DNA from: Streptomyces sp. Ag109_O5-10
GTDB taxonomy: Bacteria > Actinomycetota > Actinomycetes > Streptomycetales > Streptomycetaceae
DNA length: 64,000 nucleotides
Assembly (NCBI RefSeq): GCF_900105755.1
Contig: NZ_FNTQ01000001.1
Coordinates: 5,952,001-6,016,000, forward strand
Direction: 5' to 3'
The first letter of the stretch is position 1. Each line of letters opens with the position of its first letter. The position numbers were made by a program, and so were the translations under genes. The notes below the pieces were generated by a model. It was given only the letters and a program-made list of their open reading frames with translations, did no database searches and had not been told where the DNA came from. Shown in pieces: positions 1-8,659 of this stretch.

Positions 1-286
1 AGGTCCGCCTCGATCATGGAGCCGAGCACCTTGCGGATCGCGGGCCGGATCTCGGCCGTCCCGTCGAGGGCCTTCTCCAGGTCGCCGCCCTGGAGCGAGG
101 TGTAGCGCTCCAGGGCGCGGACGTAGAGCTGTTCCTTCGAGCCGAAGGCCGCGTAGAAGCTGCCGCTGCCGATGGCCAGCTCCCCCAGCAGGTCCTGCAG
201 AGAGGTCTCGGCGTAGCCGCGGCGCCAGAACAGGTCCATGGCGCGGTCTGTCGCCTGGTCCATGTCGAATTCCCTGGTGCGTGCCA
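1..286 (-). CDS. TetR-family transcriptional regulator, N-terminal part (cut by window edge)
   Basis: The frame starts at an ATG on the minus strand and stays open to the window edge, giving about 95 residues. The N-terminal part reads as a TetR DNA-binding domain: a short lead (MARTREFD), the helix region DRAMDLFWRRGYAETSLQDLL, and then GSGSFYAAFGSKEQLY, which fits the recognition helix and the conserved segment after it. The ligand-binding C-terminus lies outside the window, so the inducer and target cannot be guessed. A second ATG 8 codons in (MDQATDRA) could also be the start. A perfect palindrome overlaps its promoter, so it probably represses itself. The divergent neighbour is a LAL regulator. 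Confidence 0.85.
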
Positions 287-293
287 TGCCGAA

Positions 294-327
294 AGAGTAG
301 CCCACTTTCTGGATTAGTCAATCCAGA
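294..327 (-). promoter_or_regulatory. Promoter of the tetR gene with overlapping palindromic operator
   Basis: On the minus strand TTGACT (316-321) and TACTCT (294-299) are 16 bases apart and look like -35 and -10 elements. The -10 element lies only 7 bases before the start codon at 286, so the transcript would have almost no leader. The perfect palindrome TCTGGATTAGTCAATCCAGA (308-327, 8-bp arms, 4-base centre) covers the -35 box. That position is typical of autorepression by a TetR protein. Confidence 0.6.
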
Positions 328-404
328 TTGGTGGCCCGGCTCGGGGGAGCAGTAACCTGACCTTCCAGAAGACCGGGCCCGGGGACCCGGTCGGTGGGGG
401 GAAC

Positions 405-3119
405 GTGGAGCTCATCGGCCGGGACGACCAGCTGGATCTGCTGCGCCGGCTGCTCGCCGAGCCGCGCAGCCACGGCAGCGCGGTGCTGGTCCGCGGGGCT
501 CCCGGCATCGGGAAGACGGCGTTGCTCGCCGAGGCCGCCGCCCTCGCCGAGCGCCAGGGCCACCGGGTCCTGCGCACCAGCGGTGCCGAGGCCGAGAGCG
601 ACATCCCCTATGCCGGTCTGCAGCTCGTCCTGCGCCCGCTGGCCGCGGGAGCCGCCGATCTTTCCGCGCCGCACCGGCAGGCGCTGGACACCGCTCTCGG
701 GCACGCCGAGGCAGGTGTCCCCGACGTCTTCCTGGTAGGTCTGGCCGTCCTCAACCTGCTGGCCGACGCGGCCGCGGCCGCACCGGTGCTGGTCCTCGTC
801 GACGACGTCCAGTGGCTCGACGACGCCACCGCCAGTGTCCTGGCCTTCGTCGCGCGCAGGATCGGCACCGAGCCGGTGGTCGTGGTGGGAGCCGCACGCG
901 ACGGCTACCGGTCGCGTCTGGACTCCGACGAACTCATCTCCGTGACGCTGGGCCCGCTCACGGACGGCCAGGCCACGGAACTCCTCGCGGCACGCGCCCC
1001 GGAGCTGCGGCCGACCGCGCACCACCGGCTGCTGGCCGAGGCCGCAGGCAACCCCCTGGCCCTGACGGAACTCTCCCGCACCCTCGGCGCGTCGGCCGAT
1101 CCGCACCTGCCCCGGCTGCCGCTCACCGAACGGCTCGAACGGGCCTTCACCGACCGCCTGGAGACCCTGCCCGACATCACCCGCGGCATGCTGCGGGTCG
1201 CGGCTCTCAACGACGGCCCGTCGCTCACCGAGATCTGCCGGGCGTCCCGGCGGCTCACCGGCGTGACGGCAGGGCCCGCGGACCTCGAGCCGGCCGTGCG
1301 CGCCCGGCTCGTCCGGGTCGTCGGCACCGAAGTGCGGTTCGGGCATCCGCTGATGCGGTCGGCGATCCACCAGACCATGCCCGTCGACGTCCGGCACACC
1401 GCGCACGCCGCACTCGCCGACGTGCTCGGCGAACACCCGGACCGGCAGCTACGGCACCGGGCCGCGGCCGCCCACGCCCCGGAAGAGACGATCGCCGCCG
1501 CGTTGGAGGACGTCGCGCACCGGGCCGCCCGCCGCGGCGGCATCGCCGCGGCCGTCACGGCCCTCGAACAGGCCGCCGCGCTCAGCGAGGACGCCGACCG
1601 CCGAGCGGAACGGCTGCTGCGGGCCGCCGACTTCGCCGTCGAGCTCGGCCGCCCGGAGACCGTGACCCGGCTGCTGGACCAGGCGCTCACCGGGCCGCTG
1701 TCACGACGGCAGCACGCCACGGTCGTCTGGCTCCGCGGCAGCTTCGACGAGGGACTGCTCAGCCACTCCTCCGGCGCCAACTCGCTGACGGCACTCGCCG
1801 CGGAGATGGCCGCGGAGGACCGTGCGCTGGCGCTGCGGATCCTGTGGAGCGCCGCGCAGTTGTGCTTCTGGACCGACCCGGGCCCGGCGGTCCGCCGCAC
1901 GGTCCTGCAGGCCGTGGAGCGGCTGGAGCTCGACGAACTCGACCCGTGGCGCCTGGCCATCTGCGCCTACGCCGCGCCGGTCGACCGCGGTGCCTACGTC
2001 CTGGACCGTGCCCGGCGCGCCGCCCAACAGGAGGGCGACGACGGCCGCGCCTACCGCATGCTCAGCACCGCCTCGCTGCTCGTCGGCGGCTTCCACCTGG
2101 CGCGGGCGTTCTCGGCGGCCGGTGGCGCACCGCTGCGCGCCCAGGGACGCCTGGGGCTGCTGGCCCGGACGGTCGGCGCGGACGCGTGGAGCGCTCTCGT
2201 GGTCGGCGACCTCGGCGCGGCGATCGCCGCGACCGCGGAGTCACGGAGGCTGGCGCACGAGACCAGCCAGACGATGATGTACGCGTTGATGACGGCCACC
2301 GCGGCCAAGCTGGCCGCGCTGCGCGGTGAGATCGACACCGCCCTGGGGCTGGCCGAGGAGGCGGAGCGGATCGGACTGCCGGCCGGGGCCCGCCCGGTGC
2401 TGGCCACCGCGACCACGGCACGCGGGCTGGCCGCGCTGGGCGCGGGCCGGTTCGAGGAGGCCTTCGGCCATTTCCGCAGGCTGCACGATCCGGCGGACCC
2501 CGCGTTCCAGATCGCCCTGCGGCTGACGGCCGTGGGCGACCTCGTCGACGCGGCGACGCACTGCGGGCGGCCGGCGGACGTACTCCCGATCGTGGCGGAG
2601 CTGGAGGAGGTCGCCACGGTGACCCCCGCCCCGGTGCTGCACGCCGAACTGCGTCTGGTCCGGGCCCTGCTGGCCGCCGACGATGACGCCGACCCGCTCT
2701 TCGCGGACGCGCTGGGCGCCGACCTCGGCGCGTGGCCGCTGATCAGGGCCCGGACCCACCTGGCCTACGGCGAATGGCTGCGGCGCCGGCGGCGCAGGGT
2801 CGAGTCCCGCGACCACCTCAGGGCCGCCCGCGACATGTTCGACGCGCTCGGCGCGATCCCCTGGGGCGAGCGGGCCCGCCAGGAACTGCGCGCGGCCGGC
2901 GAGACCAGCCGCCGCCGGGCCCCGGACGCCCGGGACCAGCTGACCGCCCACGAACTGCAGATCGTCCGGCTCGCCGCGGACGGTCTGACCAACCGCGAGA
3001 TAGGCCAGCGGCTCTACCTCTCGCACCGCACCGTCAGCTCGCATCTCCACCGGATCTTCCCCAAGCTGGGCGTGACCTCCCGCGCCGAGCTGCGGACGGT
3101 GGTCGGCGCACTGCGCTGA
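405..3119 (+). CDS. LAL-type LuxR-family regulator (AAA ATPase + LuxR HTH)
   Basis: This 904-residue protein has the two-ended architecture of large ATP-binding LuxR regulators. A Walker A motif GAPGIGKT lies near residues 32-39 and a Walker B-like LVLVDDVQWLD near 130-139. A long helical, TPR-like middle follows, and the last 60 residues form a LuxR/GerE helix-turn-helix (LTAHELQIVRLAADGLTNREIG, then LSHRTVSSHLHRIFPKLGV). The start is a GTG preceded by a G-rich stretch. Such proteins usually activate catabolic or antibiotic clusters. It lies just upstream of a second protein of the same family on the same strand, 85 bases away, and the pair converges on a four-gene hydrolase operon. Its target and ligand are not visible. 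Confidence 0.93.
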   Translation: MELIGRDDQLDLLRRLLAEPRSHGSAVLVRGAPGIGKTALLAEAAALAERQGHRVLRTSGAEAESDIPYAGLQLVLRPLAAGAADLSAPHRQALDTALGHAEAGVPDVFLVGLAVLNLLADAAAAAPVLVLVDDVQWLDDATASVLAFVARRIGTEPVVVVGAARDGYRSRLDSDELISVTLGPLTDGQATELLAARAPELRPTAHHRLLAEAAGNPLALTELSRTLGASADPHLPRLPLTERLERAFTDRLETLPDITRGMLRVAALNDGPSLTEICRASRRLTGVTAGPADLEPAVRARLVRVVGTEVRFGHPLMRSAIHQTMPVDVRHTAHAALADVLGEHPDRQLRHRAAAAHAPEETIAAALEDVAHRAARRGGIAAAVTALEQAAALSEDADRRAERLLRAADFAVELGRPETVTRLLDQALTGPLSRRQHATVVWLRGSFDEGLLSHSSGANSLTALAAEMAAEDRALALRILWSAAQLCFWTDPGPAVRRTVLQAVERLELDELDPWRLAICAYAAPVDRGAYVLDRARRAAQQEGDDGRAYRMLSTASLLVGGFHLARAFSAAGGAPLRAQGRLGLLARTVGADAWSALVVGDLGAAIAATAESRRLAHETSQTMMYALMTATAAKLAALRGEIDTALGLAEEAERIGLPAGARPVLATATTARGLAALGAGRFEEAFGHFRRLHDPADPAFQIALRLTAVGDLVDAATHCGRPADVLPIVAELEEVATVTPAPVLHAELRLVRALLAADDDADPLFADALGADLGAWPLIRARTHLAYGEWLRRRRRRVESRDHLRAARDMFDALGAIPWGERARQELRAAGETSRRRAPDARDQLTAHELQIVRLAADGLTNREIGQRLYLSHRTVSSHLHRIFPKLGVTSRAELRTVVGALR

Positions 3120-3204
3120 CCACCGTCACATGACGCTCGCTTCCGGCCACGCGGCGTTCCTAGCGTTCCCCATGTCAGGACATCCACAGGAGGGGAGCGG
3201 TCCC

Positions 3205-5988
3205 ATGGGGTGGAACGGCGTCCAGCCGGCATCCGAGCCGCCGCTGGTGGGCCGCCACCCCGAACGCGAGGCCATCGGACGACTGCTCGACACGGTGCGC
3301 GGCGGCCTCGGCGGAGCCCTGGTCCTGACCGGCGAACCCGGGATCGGCAAGACCCGGCTCCTCGGCTACGCCGCGGCCCGGGCCGCGGAACTCCGCGTGG
3401 TCCGGCTGACCGCGGTCGAGCCCGAGACCAATCTCGCCTTCGGCGCGCTCTACCGGCTGTTGCGGCCGTTCCTGAACCGGACGGGCCGACTGCCCGGACC
3501 ACAGCGGGCCGCGCTGGAGGCGGCCCTCGGCCTCGTCTCGGGACCGCCCGCGGACCGCTCCCTGGTCGGGCTGGCGACGCTGACCCTGCTGTCCGGGGCC
3601 GCCGCCGAGCAGCCGCTGCTGATGCTGCTCGACGACGCGCACTGGCTGGACCGGGAGTCGGCCGACGCGCTCGCGTTCACCGCCCGCCGGCTGCACGCCG
3701 ACTCCCTGGGCCTGATCATCGCCGTCCGCGACGGACTCGGTGACAACGCCCTGTCCGACGCGGTCGGCGGGCACACCCTGACCGGTCTGCCGGAGCCGGA
3801 TGCCAAGGCCCTGCTCGCCATCGGCGACCGGCGGGTGGACCCGGCGGTCGCCGACCGGATCGTCGCCGGTACCGGCGGCAATCCACTCGCCCTGCTGGAA
3901 CTGGCCGGCACCCTCGCCGCCGAACAGCTCTCCGGTGTCGCCCCGTTGCCCGATCCGCTGCCGGTGGGCCCGCTGCTGGAGGGGCACTTCCGGCGCCTGG
4001 TCCGCTCCCTGCCGCCGACCACCGGAGCCCTGTTGCTGCTGCTCGCGGCGGCCCCCTCGGACGACACGGGCACGGTGTGGCGGGCCGCCGGGCGGCTGGG
4101 GCTGCCGGCCCGTGCCGCCGAGCCGGCGGTCGCCGCGGGAATCCTCGGCCCTGGCACACCGCCGGACTTCCGGCACCCCCTGATCCGATCGACGGTCTAC
4201 GCCGCCGCCGAACCCGGCGAACGCCGCCGCGCGCACGCCGCACTGGCCGCCGCCTGCGACCCCGCGACGGACGCCGACCGCCGCGCCTGGCACCGGGCCG
4301 AGGCCGCCGAGGGCGTGGCCGACGACGTCGCCGACGACCTCGAGGCCGCCTCCGAGCGAGCCCGCTCCCGCGGCGGCCACTCCCAGCAGGCCCTGTTCCT
4401 GTCGCGCGCCGCCGATTTCACCGGCGACCCGGACCGGCGGGCCGAGCGGCTGCTGGACGCGGCGCAGGCCCACCTGATGTCCGGCGACGCACCGGCGGCG
4501 GGCGCCGCGCTGGAACGGGCGGGCGCCGACATCCGGGACCCGGTGATGCGCACCCGCGAGCTGCGGATGCGGGCGACCACACAGATGTTCCGGCTCGCCG
4601 TCGCCGACGTCCCGGCGATGCTGCTGGACGCCGTGACGCGGCTCGGCCCGCAGGACCCGCGGCTGACCTGGGAGTTGCTCTGTGAGGCACTGCACGCCGC
4701 GCTGGTCGCCCACGACACCGTGCGGGGCACGTCGCTGACCGAGGTGGGGGCGGCCGTCGTCGCCGCGCGCCTCCACCAGGACTCCGCGGTGCGCGGCCGG
4801 GACCTGCTCATGGAGGGTCTGGGGCGGCGCGTGGCCGAGGGGTACGAGCGCGGCGCGCCCGTGCTGCGTGCCGCTCTGGACGTGCTGCGGGGCGGCGGTG
4901 GGATCGGGGACGCGCACAGTCCGTTCGCGGTGATGCTGTTGATGGCCTGCGACGATCTGTGGGACGGCCCGGCCGGGCGGGAACTCGCCGCCCGCCTGGC
5001 GGCGGCGGACCGGGACGCCGGCGCGTTGTACGCACTGAGCATCACCCTGCTCGTCGAGGCGCGCTACGACCTCCTGGACGGACGGTTCGCGGCGGCGGAG
5101 GCCCGCTACGCCGAGTTCGACGACATCGCGGCTGTCACCGGGTTCCCCGGTGGTGGGGACGTCAACAGGCTCCACCTGCTCGCCCTGACCGGCCGGGAGG
5201 CCGAACTGCGGGCGGCGGTGCGGCGGACCGCGGGGATGCGGAGCATGGGCCACGGTGTGCTCCAGCTGATGGCGCAGCACGCGCTGACCCTGTTCGAGCT
5301 GGGGCAGGGCCACTACCCGCAGGCGCTGCAGCACGCGTCGGCGGTTTTCGAGCAGGACCCGCCGACCTGCGGCAACCTGGTCCTGCCGCTGCTCGTCGAG
5401 GCCGGAGTCCGCACCGGTGACCGGGACGGCGTGGCGCGGGCCCTGCGCCGGCTGGAGGAACGGGCGCCGCTGGCCGGTACCCCGTGGGCCCTGGGCTCCC
5501 TGGCCCTCGGGCGGGCACTGGCGGCCCGGGGGGACGACGCCGAGAAGCTCTACCAGGAGGCGGTCGACCTGCTGGGGCAGGGGCCGCTGGCCCTGGAACG
5601 GGCCCGCGCCCAACTGCTGTTCGGCGAGTGGCTTCGCCGCCGCAAGCGGCGCGCCGACGCCAGGAAGCAGTTGCGCGCCGCGTACGAGAGCTTCGACGCC
5701 TTCGGCGCGGCGCCCTACGCCGAGCGGGCCAGGACCGAGCTGCTCTCCACCGGCGAGACGGCCCGCAGACGGACCGAGGAGACCAGGTTCGATCTCACAC
5801 CGCGGGAGCGGCAGGTGGCCGCCATGGCCGCCTCGGGGCTGACCAACGGGGAGATCGCGACACGGTTGTTCGTCACCGCCTCGACCGTCGAGTTCCATCT
5901 GAACAAGGTGTTCCGCAAGCTCGGCATCACCTCCCGGAGGCAGATCCCCCGCCGGATCGGCGAACCGGACCCGGTGGGCGGGAGCTGA
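3205..5988 (+). CDS. LAL-type LuxR-family regulator (second of tandem pair)
   Basis: A 927-residue paralogue of the preceding gene. It has Walker A GEPGIGKT near residues 44-52, Walker B LLMLLDDAHWLD near 138-150, a long helical middle, and a C-terminal LuxR HTH (LTPRERQVAAMAASGLTNGEIA ... VEFHLNKVFRKLGITSRRQ). I chose ATG 3205 because AGGAGGGG (3188-3195) sits 9 bases before it. In-frame ATGs at 3130 and 3172 have no such site. Its stop at 5988 lies only 4 bases from the stop of the convergent hydrolase gene, with no room for a separate terminator. The two LALs differ throughout, so this is not a recent duplication. Both may sense one signal or control the neighbouring operon, but that is inference. 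Confidence 0.92.
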   Translation: MGWNGVQPASEPPLVGRHPEREAIGRLLDTVRGGLGGALVLTGEPGIGKTRLLGYAAARAAELRVVRLTAVEPETNLAFGALYRLLRPFLNRTGRLPGPQRAALEAALGLVSGPPADRSLVGLATLTLLSGAAAEQPLLMLLDDAHWLDRESADALAFTARRLHADSLGLIIAVRDGLGDNALSDAVGGHTLTGLPEPDAKALLAIGDRRVDPAVADRIVAGTGGNPLALLELAGTLAAEQLSGVAPLPDPLPVGPLLEGHFRRLVRSLPPTTGALLLLLAAAPSDDTGTVWRAAGRLGLPARAAEPAVAAGILGPGTPPDFRHPLIRSTVYAAAEPGERRRAHAALAAACDPATDADRRAWHRAEAAEGVADDVADDLEAASERARSRGGHSQQALFLSRAADFTGDPDRRAERLLDAAQAHLMSGDAPAAGAALERAGADIRDPVMRTRELRMRATTQMFRLAVADVPAMLLDAVTRLGPQDPRLTWELLCEALHAALVAHDTVRGTSLTEVGAAVVAARLHQDSAVRGRDLLMEGLGRRVAEGYERGAPVLRAALDVLRGGGGIGDAHSPFAVMLLMACDDLWDGPAGRELAARLAAADRDAGALYALSITLLVEARYDLLDGRFAAAEARYAEFDDIAAVTGFPGGGDVNRLHLLALTGREAELRAAVRRTAGMRSMGHGVLQLMAQHALTLFELGQGHYPQALQHASAVFEQDPPTCGNLVLPLLVEAGVRTGDRDGVARALRRLEERAPLAGTPWALGSLALGRALAARGDDAEKLYQEAVDLLGQGPLALERARAQLLFGEWLRRRKRRADARKQLRAAYESFDAFGAAPYAERARTELLSTGETARRRTEETRFDLTPRERQVAAMAASGLTNGEIATRLFVTASTVEFHLNKVFRKLGITSRRQIPRRIGEPDPVGGS

Positions 5989-5992
5989 GCCG

Positions 5993-6892
5993 TCATTCCC
6001 CCGCGGCCGCGAAGAAGTCGAGGTAGTGGCGCGCGAGTTCGGCGGGTGCCTCCAACGGGATGTTGTGTCCCGCCCGCTCGATCACCACAGGGGTGACGTT
6101 CACCGCGACCTGGGCCATCTGTTCCCCGGGCTCCGCGGCGAGGTAGGCGCGGCCCCCGACGGCCAGCACCGGGCACTCCAGCGGGACCGCGAACTGCGGC
6201 CGGTTCTGGTCGGCGTCGGTGTCGGTCGCCCGGTACAGCTCGAACACCGCGTGGTTGCCCCCGGGTTCTTCGAGCCCTCGGGTGTACTCGTCCTCGTCGG
6301 CGTCCGTGTACGCGCTCGGATCCCACATGATCCGCCGCATGAAGTACGTCCAGAAGGCACGCTCACGGCCGGCGATCAGCAGTTCGGGGTAGTGCGGGAG
6401 GCCGAACAGCGAGCGGTGCCAGCCGGTGCGGGGATCCTCGGCGGCGAGCGCCCCGAGGGCGGGAACCGGCAGGCCGGGCAGCCGGGTCTCCTGGAAGACG
6501 AGTTGCACGACCTCCGGGCGGTGGAAGGCCGCCACGGCGTAGGCGACGGCCGCACCCCAGTCCTCGCCCACCACCCGGTACCGGTCGTGTCCCAGCGCCG
6601 CCATGAGCGCGGCGACGTCGGCGGCCAGCGTTCGCGTGTCGTACCCGGACACCGGACGTCCGGAGCCGCCGAACCCCCGCAGGTCCACCGCGACGACCGT
6701 GTGGTGCGGGGTGAGCAGCGGGATGACGTGGCGCCAGAAGAACATGGTCTTCGGCACCCCGTGGATCAGGACGACCGGGTCGCCGCTGCCGCCCGTCGCA
6801 CAGTGCAGATCGACCCCGTTGACCAGGGGCCGGCCGTGGACGAGCGGGACGCCGTCGTGATCCGTCATCCTCGACGCTCCGGAACCCGTCAT
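5993..6892 (-). CDS. Alpha/beta hydrolase with Asp nucleophile (epoxide hydrolase/haloalkanoate dehalogenase-like)
   Basis: The 299-residue protein has the HGVP oxyanion-loop motif (residues 44-47), DLRGFGGSG near 70, and GEDWG with Asp111 in the nucleophile-elbow position. An Asp nucleophile is the mark of epoxide hydrolases and haloalkane/fluoroacetate dehalogenases; esterases have Ser here. His276 in AGHNIP is the likely catalytic base. ATG 6892 is preceded by GAGGAGG (6897-6903), which is why it is preferred to an upstream in-frame start at 6952. It is the last gene of a four-gene minus-strand operon, after a haloperoxidase-type hydrolase. The combination suggests opening or hydrolysis of an activated small molecule. 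The substrate is unknown. Confidence 0.85.
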   Translation of the reverse strand: MTGSGASRMTDHDGVPLVHGRPLVNGVDLHCATGGSGDPVVLIHGVPKTMFFWRHVIPLLTPHHTVVAVDLRGFGGSGRPVSGYDTRTLAADVAALMAALGHDRYRVVGEDWGAAVAYAVAAFHRPEVVQLVFQETRLPGLPVPALGALAAEDPRTGWHRSLFGLPHYPELLIAGRERAFWTYFMRRIMWDPSAYTDADEDEYTRGLEEPGGNHAVFELYRATDTDADQNRPQFAVPLECPVLAVGGRAYLAAEPGEQMAQVAVNVTPVVIERAGHNIPLEAPAELARHYLDFFAAAGE

Positions 6893-6961
6893 CGCCGCCT
6901 CCTCGCGTCCGCCTCCCGTCGGCGCCGGCCGCGCCGACGGGTCGTGTTCCACACCGGTCGG

Positions 6962-7795
6962 CTATTTGGCCAGGAAGGCCAGCAGCGCGGCGTTGACCTC
7001 TTCGGCGTGCGTCCACAGCAGGCCGTGCGGGGCGCCCTCGATCTCGACGTACTCGGCCGAGGGGAGCAGCGCGTGGAACGGCCGCCCGGTGGCGTCGACC
7101 GGCAGGATCCGGTCGGCGGTGCCGTGCAGGATCAGTGCCGGTACGTCGATCCTGGCGACGTCCGCGCGGAAGTCGGTGATCCAGGTGGGCACGCAGGCCA
7201 CCGACGCGTACGCCGAGGCGCCCGCCGCCACGTTCCAGCTCGCCCGCACCGCCTCTTCGCCGATCCGGCTGCCGAGCGTCTCGTCGAGGTTGTAGAACGC
7301 CTCGTAGAAGCTGGTGAAGTAGGCGTAGCGGTCCTTCGTGACCGCCTCCAGGATGCCGTCGAAGACGGACCGGTCGACGCCGTCCGGGTTGTCGTCGGTC
7401 TTGAGCAGGAACGGTTCGAGGGAAGCCAGGAAGGCGGCCTTGGCCACGCGCTGCGATCCGTACGTCCCCAGGTAGCGGCCGACTTCCCCGGTGCCCATGG
7501 AGAAGCCGACGAGTACCGCGTCGGTGAGGTCCAGCCCGGTCAGCACCGCGTCGAGATCGGCGGCGAAGGTGTCGTAGTCGTAGCCCGTGGTCGGCTGTGA
7601 CGACCGGCCGAAGCCGCGCCGGTCGTAGGTGATGACCCGGTGGCCCGCGTCGAGCAGCGCCGGGAGCTGCCGCTCCCACGAGTGGCCGTCCAGCGGATAG
7701 CCGTGGATCAGCACGACGGGCCGCCCGCTCCCGTGGTCCTCGTAGTACAGCTCGATGTCGGCGGAGTTCTCCCGGCCGACGGTGATGTACGGCAT
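6962..7795 (-). CDS. Cofactor-free haloperoxidase/esterase-type alpha/beta hydrolase
   Basis: At 277 residues this is the usual length of non-haem chloroperoxidases. HGYPLDGHSW (31-40) forms the oxyanion region, GFSMGTGEV carries nucleophile Ser99, HGTADRILP carries Asp228, and GAPHG carries His257. Those spacings are nearly identical to the Ser98-Asp228-His257 triad known for Streptomyces bromoperoxidase A2. These enzymes are basically esterases that also make peracids and can oxidise halides. The gene is third in the operon, 36 bases after the SDR stop and 69 bases before the start of the next hydrolase. Physiological substrates for this family are generally not established. Confidence 0.88.
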   Translation of the reverse strand: MPYITVGRENSADIELYYEDHGSGRPVVLIHGYPLDGHSWERQLPALLDAGHRVITYDRRGFGRSSQPTTGYDYDTFAADLDAVLTGLDLTDAVLVGFSMGTGEVGRYLGTYGSQRVAKAAFLASLEPFLLKTDDNPDGVDRSVFDGILEAVTKDRYAYFTSFYEAFYNLDETLGSRIGEEAVRASWNVAAGASAYASVACVPTWITDFRADVARIDVPALILHGTADRILPVDATGRPFHALLPSAEYVEIEGAPHGLLWTHAEEVNAALLAFLAK

Positions 7796-7831
7796 GTCGG
7801 TTTCCCTTCGTGGGTTGGGCGTGACGGCGGG

Positions 7832-8659
7832 TCAGAGGGATTCCACGAGGCCGCCGTCGATGACGAAGTCGGCGCCGGTGATGTTCGCCGCCCGGGGACC
7901 GGCGAGGTAGACCACGAGGTCGGCGACCTCCGACGGCCGGGTGAAGCGGCCGGTCACCGACTGGCCGGCCGCGCCGCGGGCCACCTCCCGGGGGTCGACG
8001 CCCCGGGACCGGCCGACCGTGTCGGCGACGCCGCCGGCGCCCTGCCACAGTGCCGTCTCCACCGGTCCGGGACCGACGGTGTTCACCCGCACACCGCGGG
8101 GGCCCACCTCCTTGGACAGGGCCTTGCAGAAGTTGGTCAGCGCCGCCTTCGCCGCCCCGTAGTCGATGACCAGCGGGTCCGGCAGCCGGGCGTTGACCGA
8201 GGAGACGGTGACGATCCGTCCCGCGCCGGTGGCGAGCAGGTGCGGCAGGGCGGCCCGGGTGGCGCGGACGGCGGCCATGAAGTTGACCGTGAACGTCCAC
8301 TCCCAGTCCTCGTCCGTCACGCCCAGGAAGCCGTCCACCCGCGGCCGCACCGCCCCGACGTTGTTCACCAGGACGTCGACACCACCGTGGACCGCCACCG
8401 CCTCGGCGACCAGCGCGGCCGGACCGTCCGGCGTCGCGAGGTCGACCTCCACGACGGTGAGCTCGGCCCCGCGCTTCACGTGCTCGTCGAGGGCCTCGGT
8501 GCGTTCCCTGGAACCCGCGACGACACGGGACCCGGCCGCGAGGAAGGCCTCCACGACGGCCAGTCCGATGCCACGCCCGGCGCCGGTGACCACGACGGTC
8601 CGCCCGGCCGGGCCCGCGTCGGCGCCGGACGTTCCGGCGGCCTGGGCAGGGGAGTTCAT
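7832..8659 (-). CDS. Short-chain dehydrogenase/reductase (classical SDR)
   Basis: A 275-residue classical SDR. The Rossmann motif TGAGRGIG lies at residues 25-32, NNVG at 99-102, the catalytic Ser within VSSVN near 153, and YGAAK gives Tyr167/Lys171. The C-terminal IDGG motif is also present. The basic residues after the first strand (GSRERTE) suggest NADP(H), but this is only a hint. The first codon overlaps the stop of the upstream hydrolase gene by four bases (ATGA), so the two are translationally coupled. It probably oxidises or reduces an alcohol/ketone processed by the flanking hydrolases. Confidence 0.93.
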   Translation of the reverse strand: MNSPAQAAGTSGADAGPAGRTVVVTGAGRGIGLAVVEAFLAAGSRVVAGSRERTEALDEHVKRGAELTVVEVDLATPDGPAALVAEAVAVHGGVDVLVNNVGAVRPRVDGFLGVTDEDWEWTFTVNFMAAVRATRAALPHLLATGAGRIVTVSSVNARLPDPLVIDYGAAKAALTNFCKALSKEVGPRGVRVNTVGPGPVETALWQGAGGVADTVGRSRGVDPREVARGAAGQSVTGRFTRPSEVADLVVYLAGPRAANITGADFVIDGGLVESL

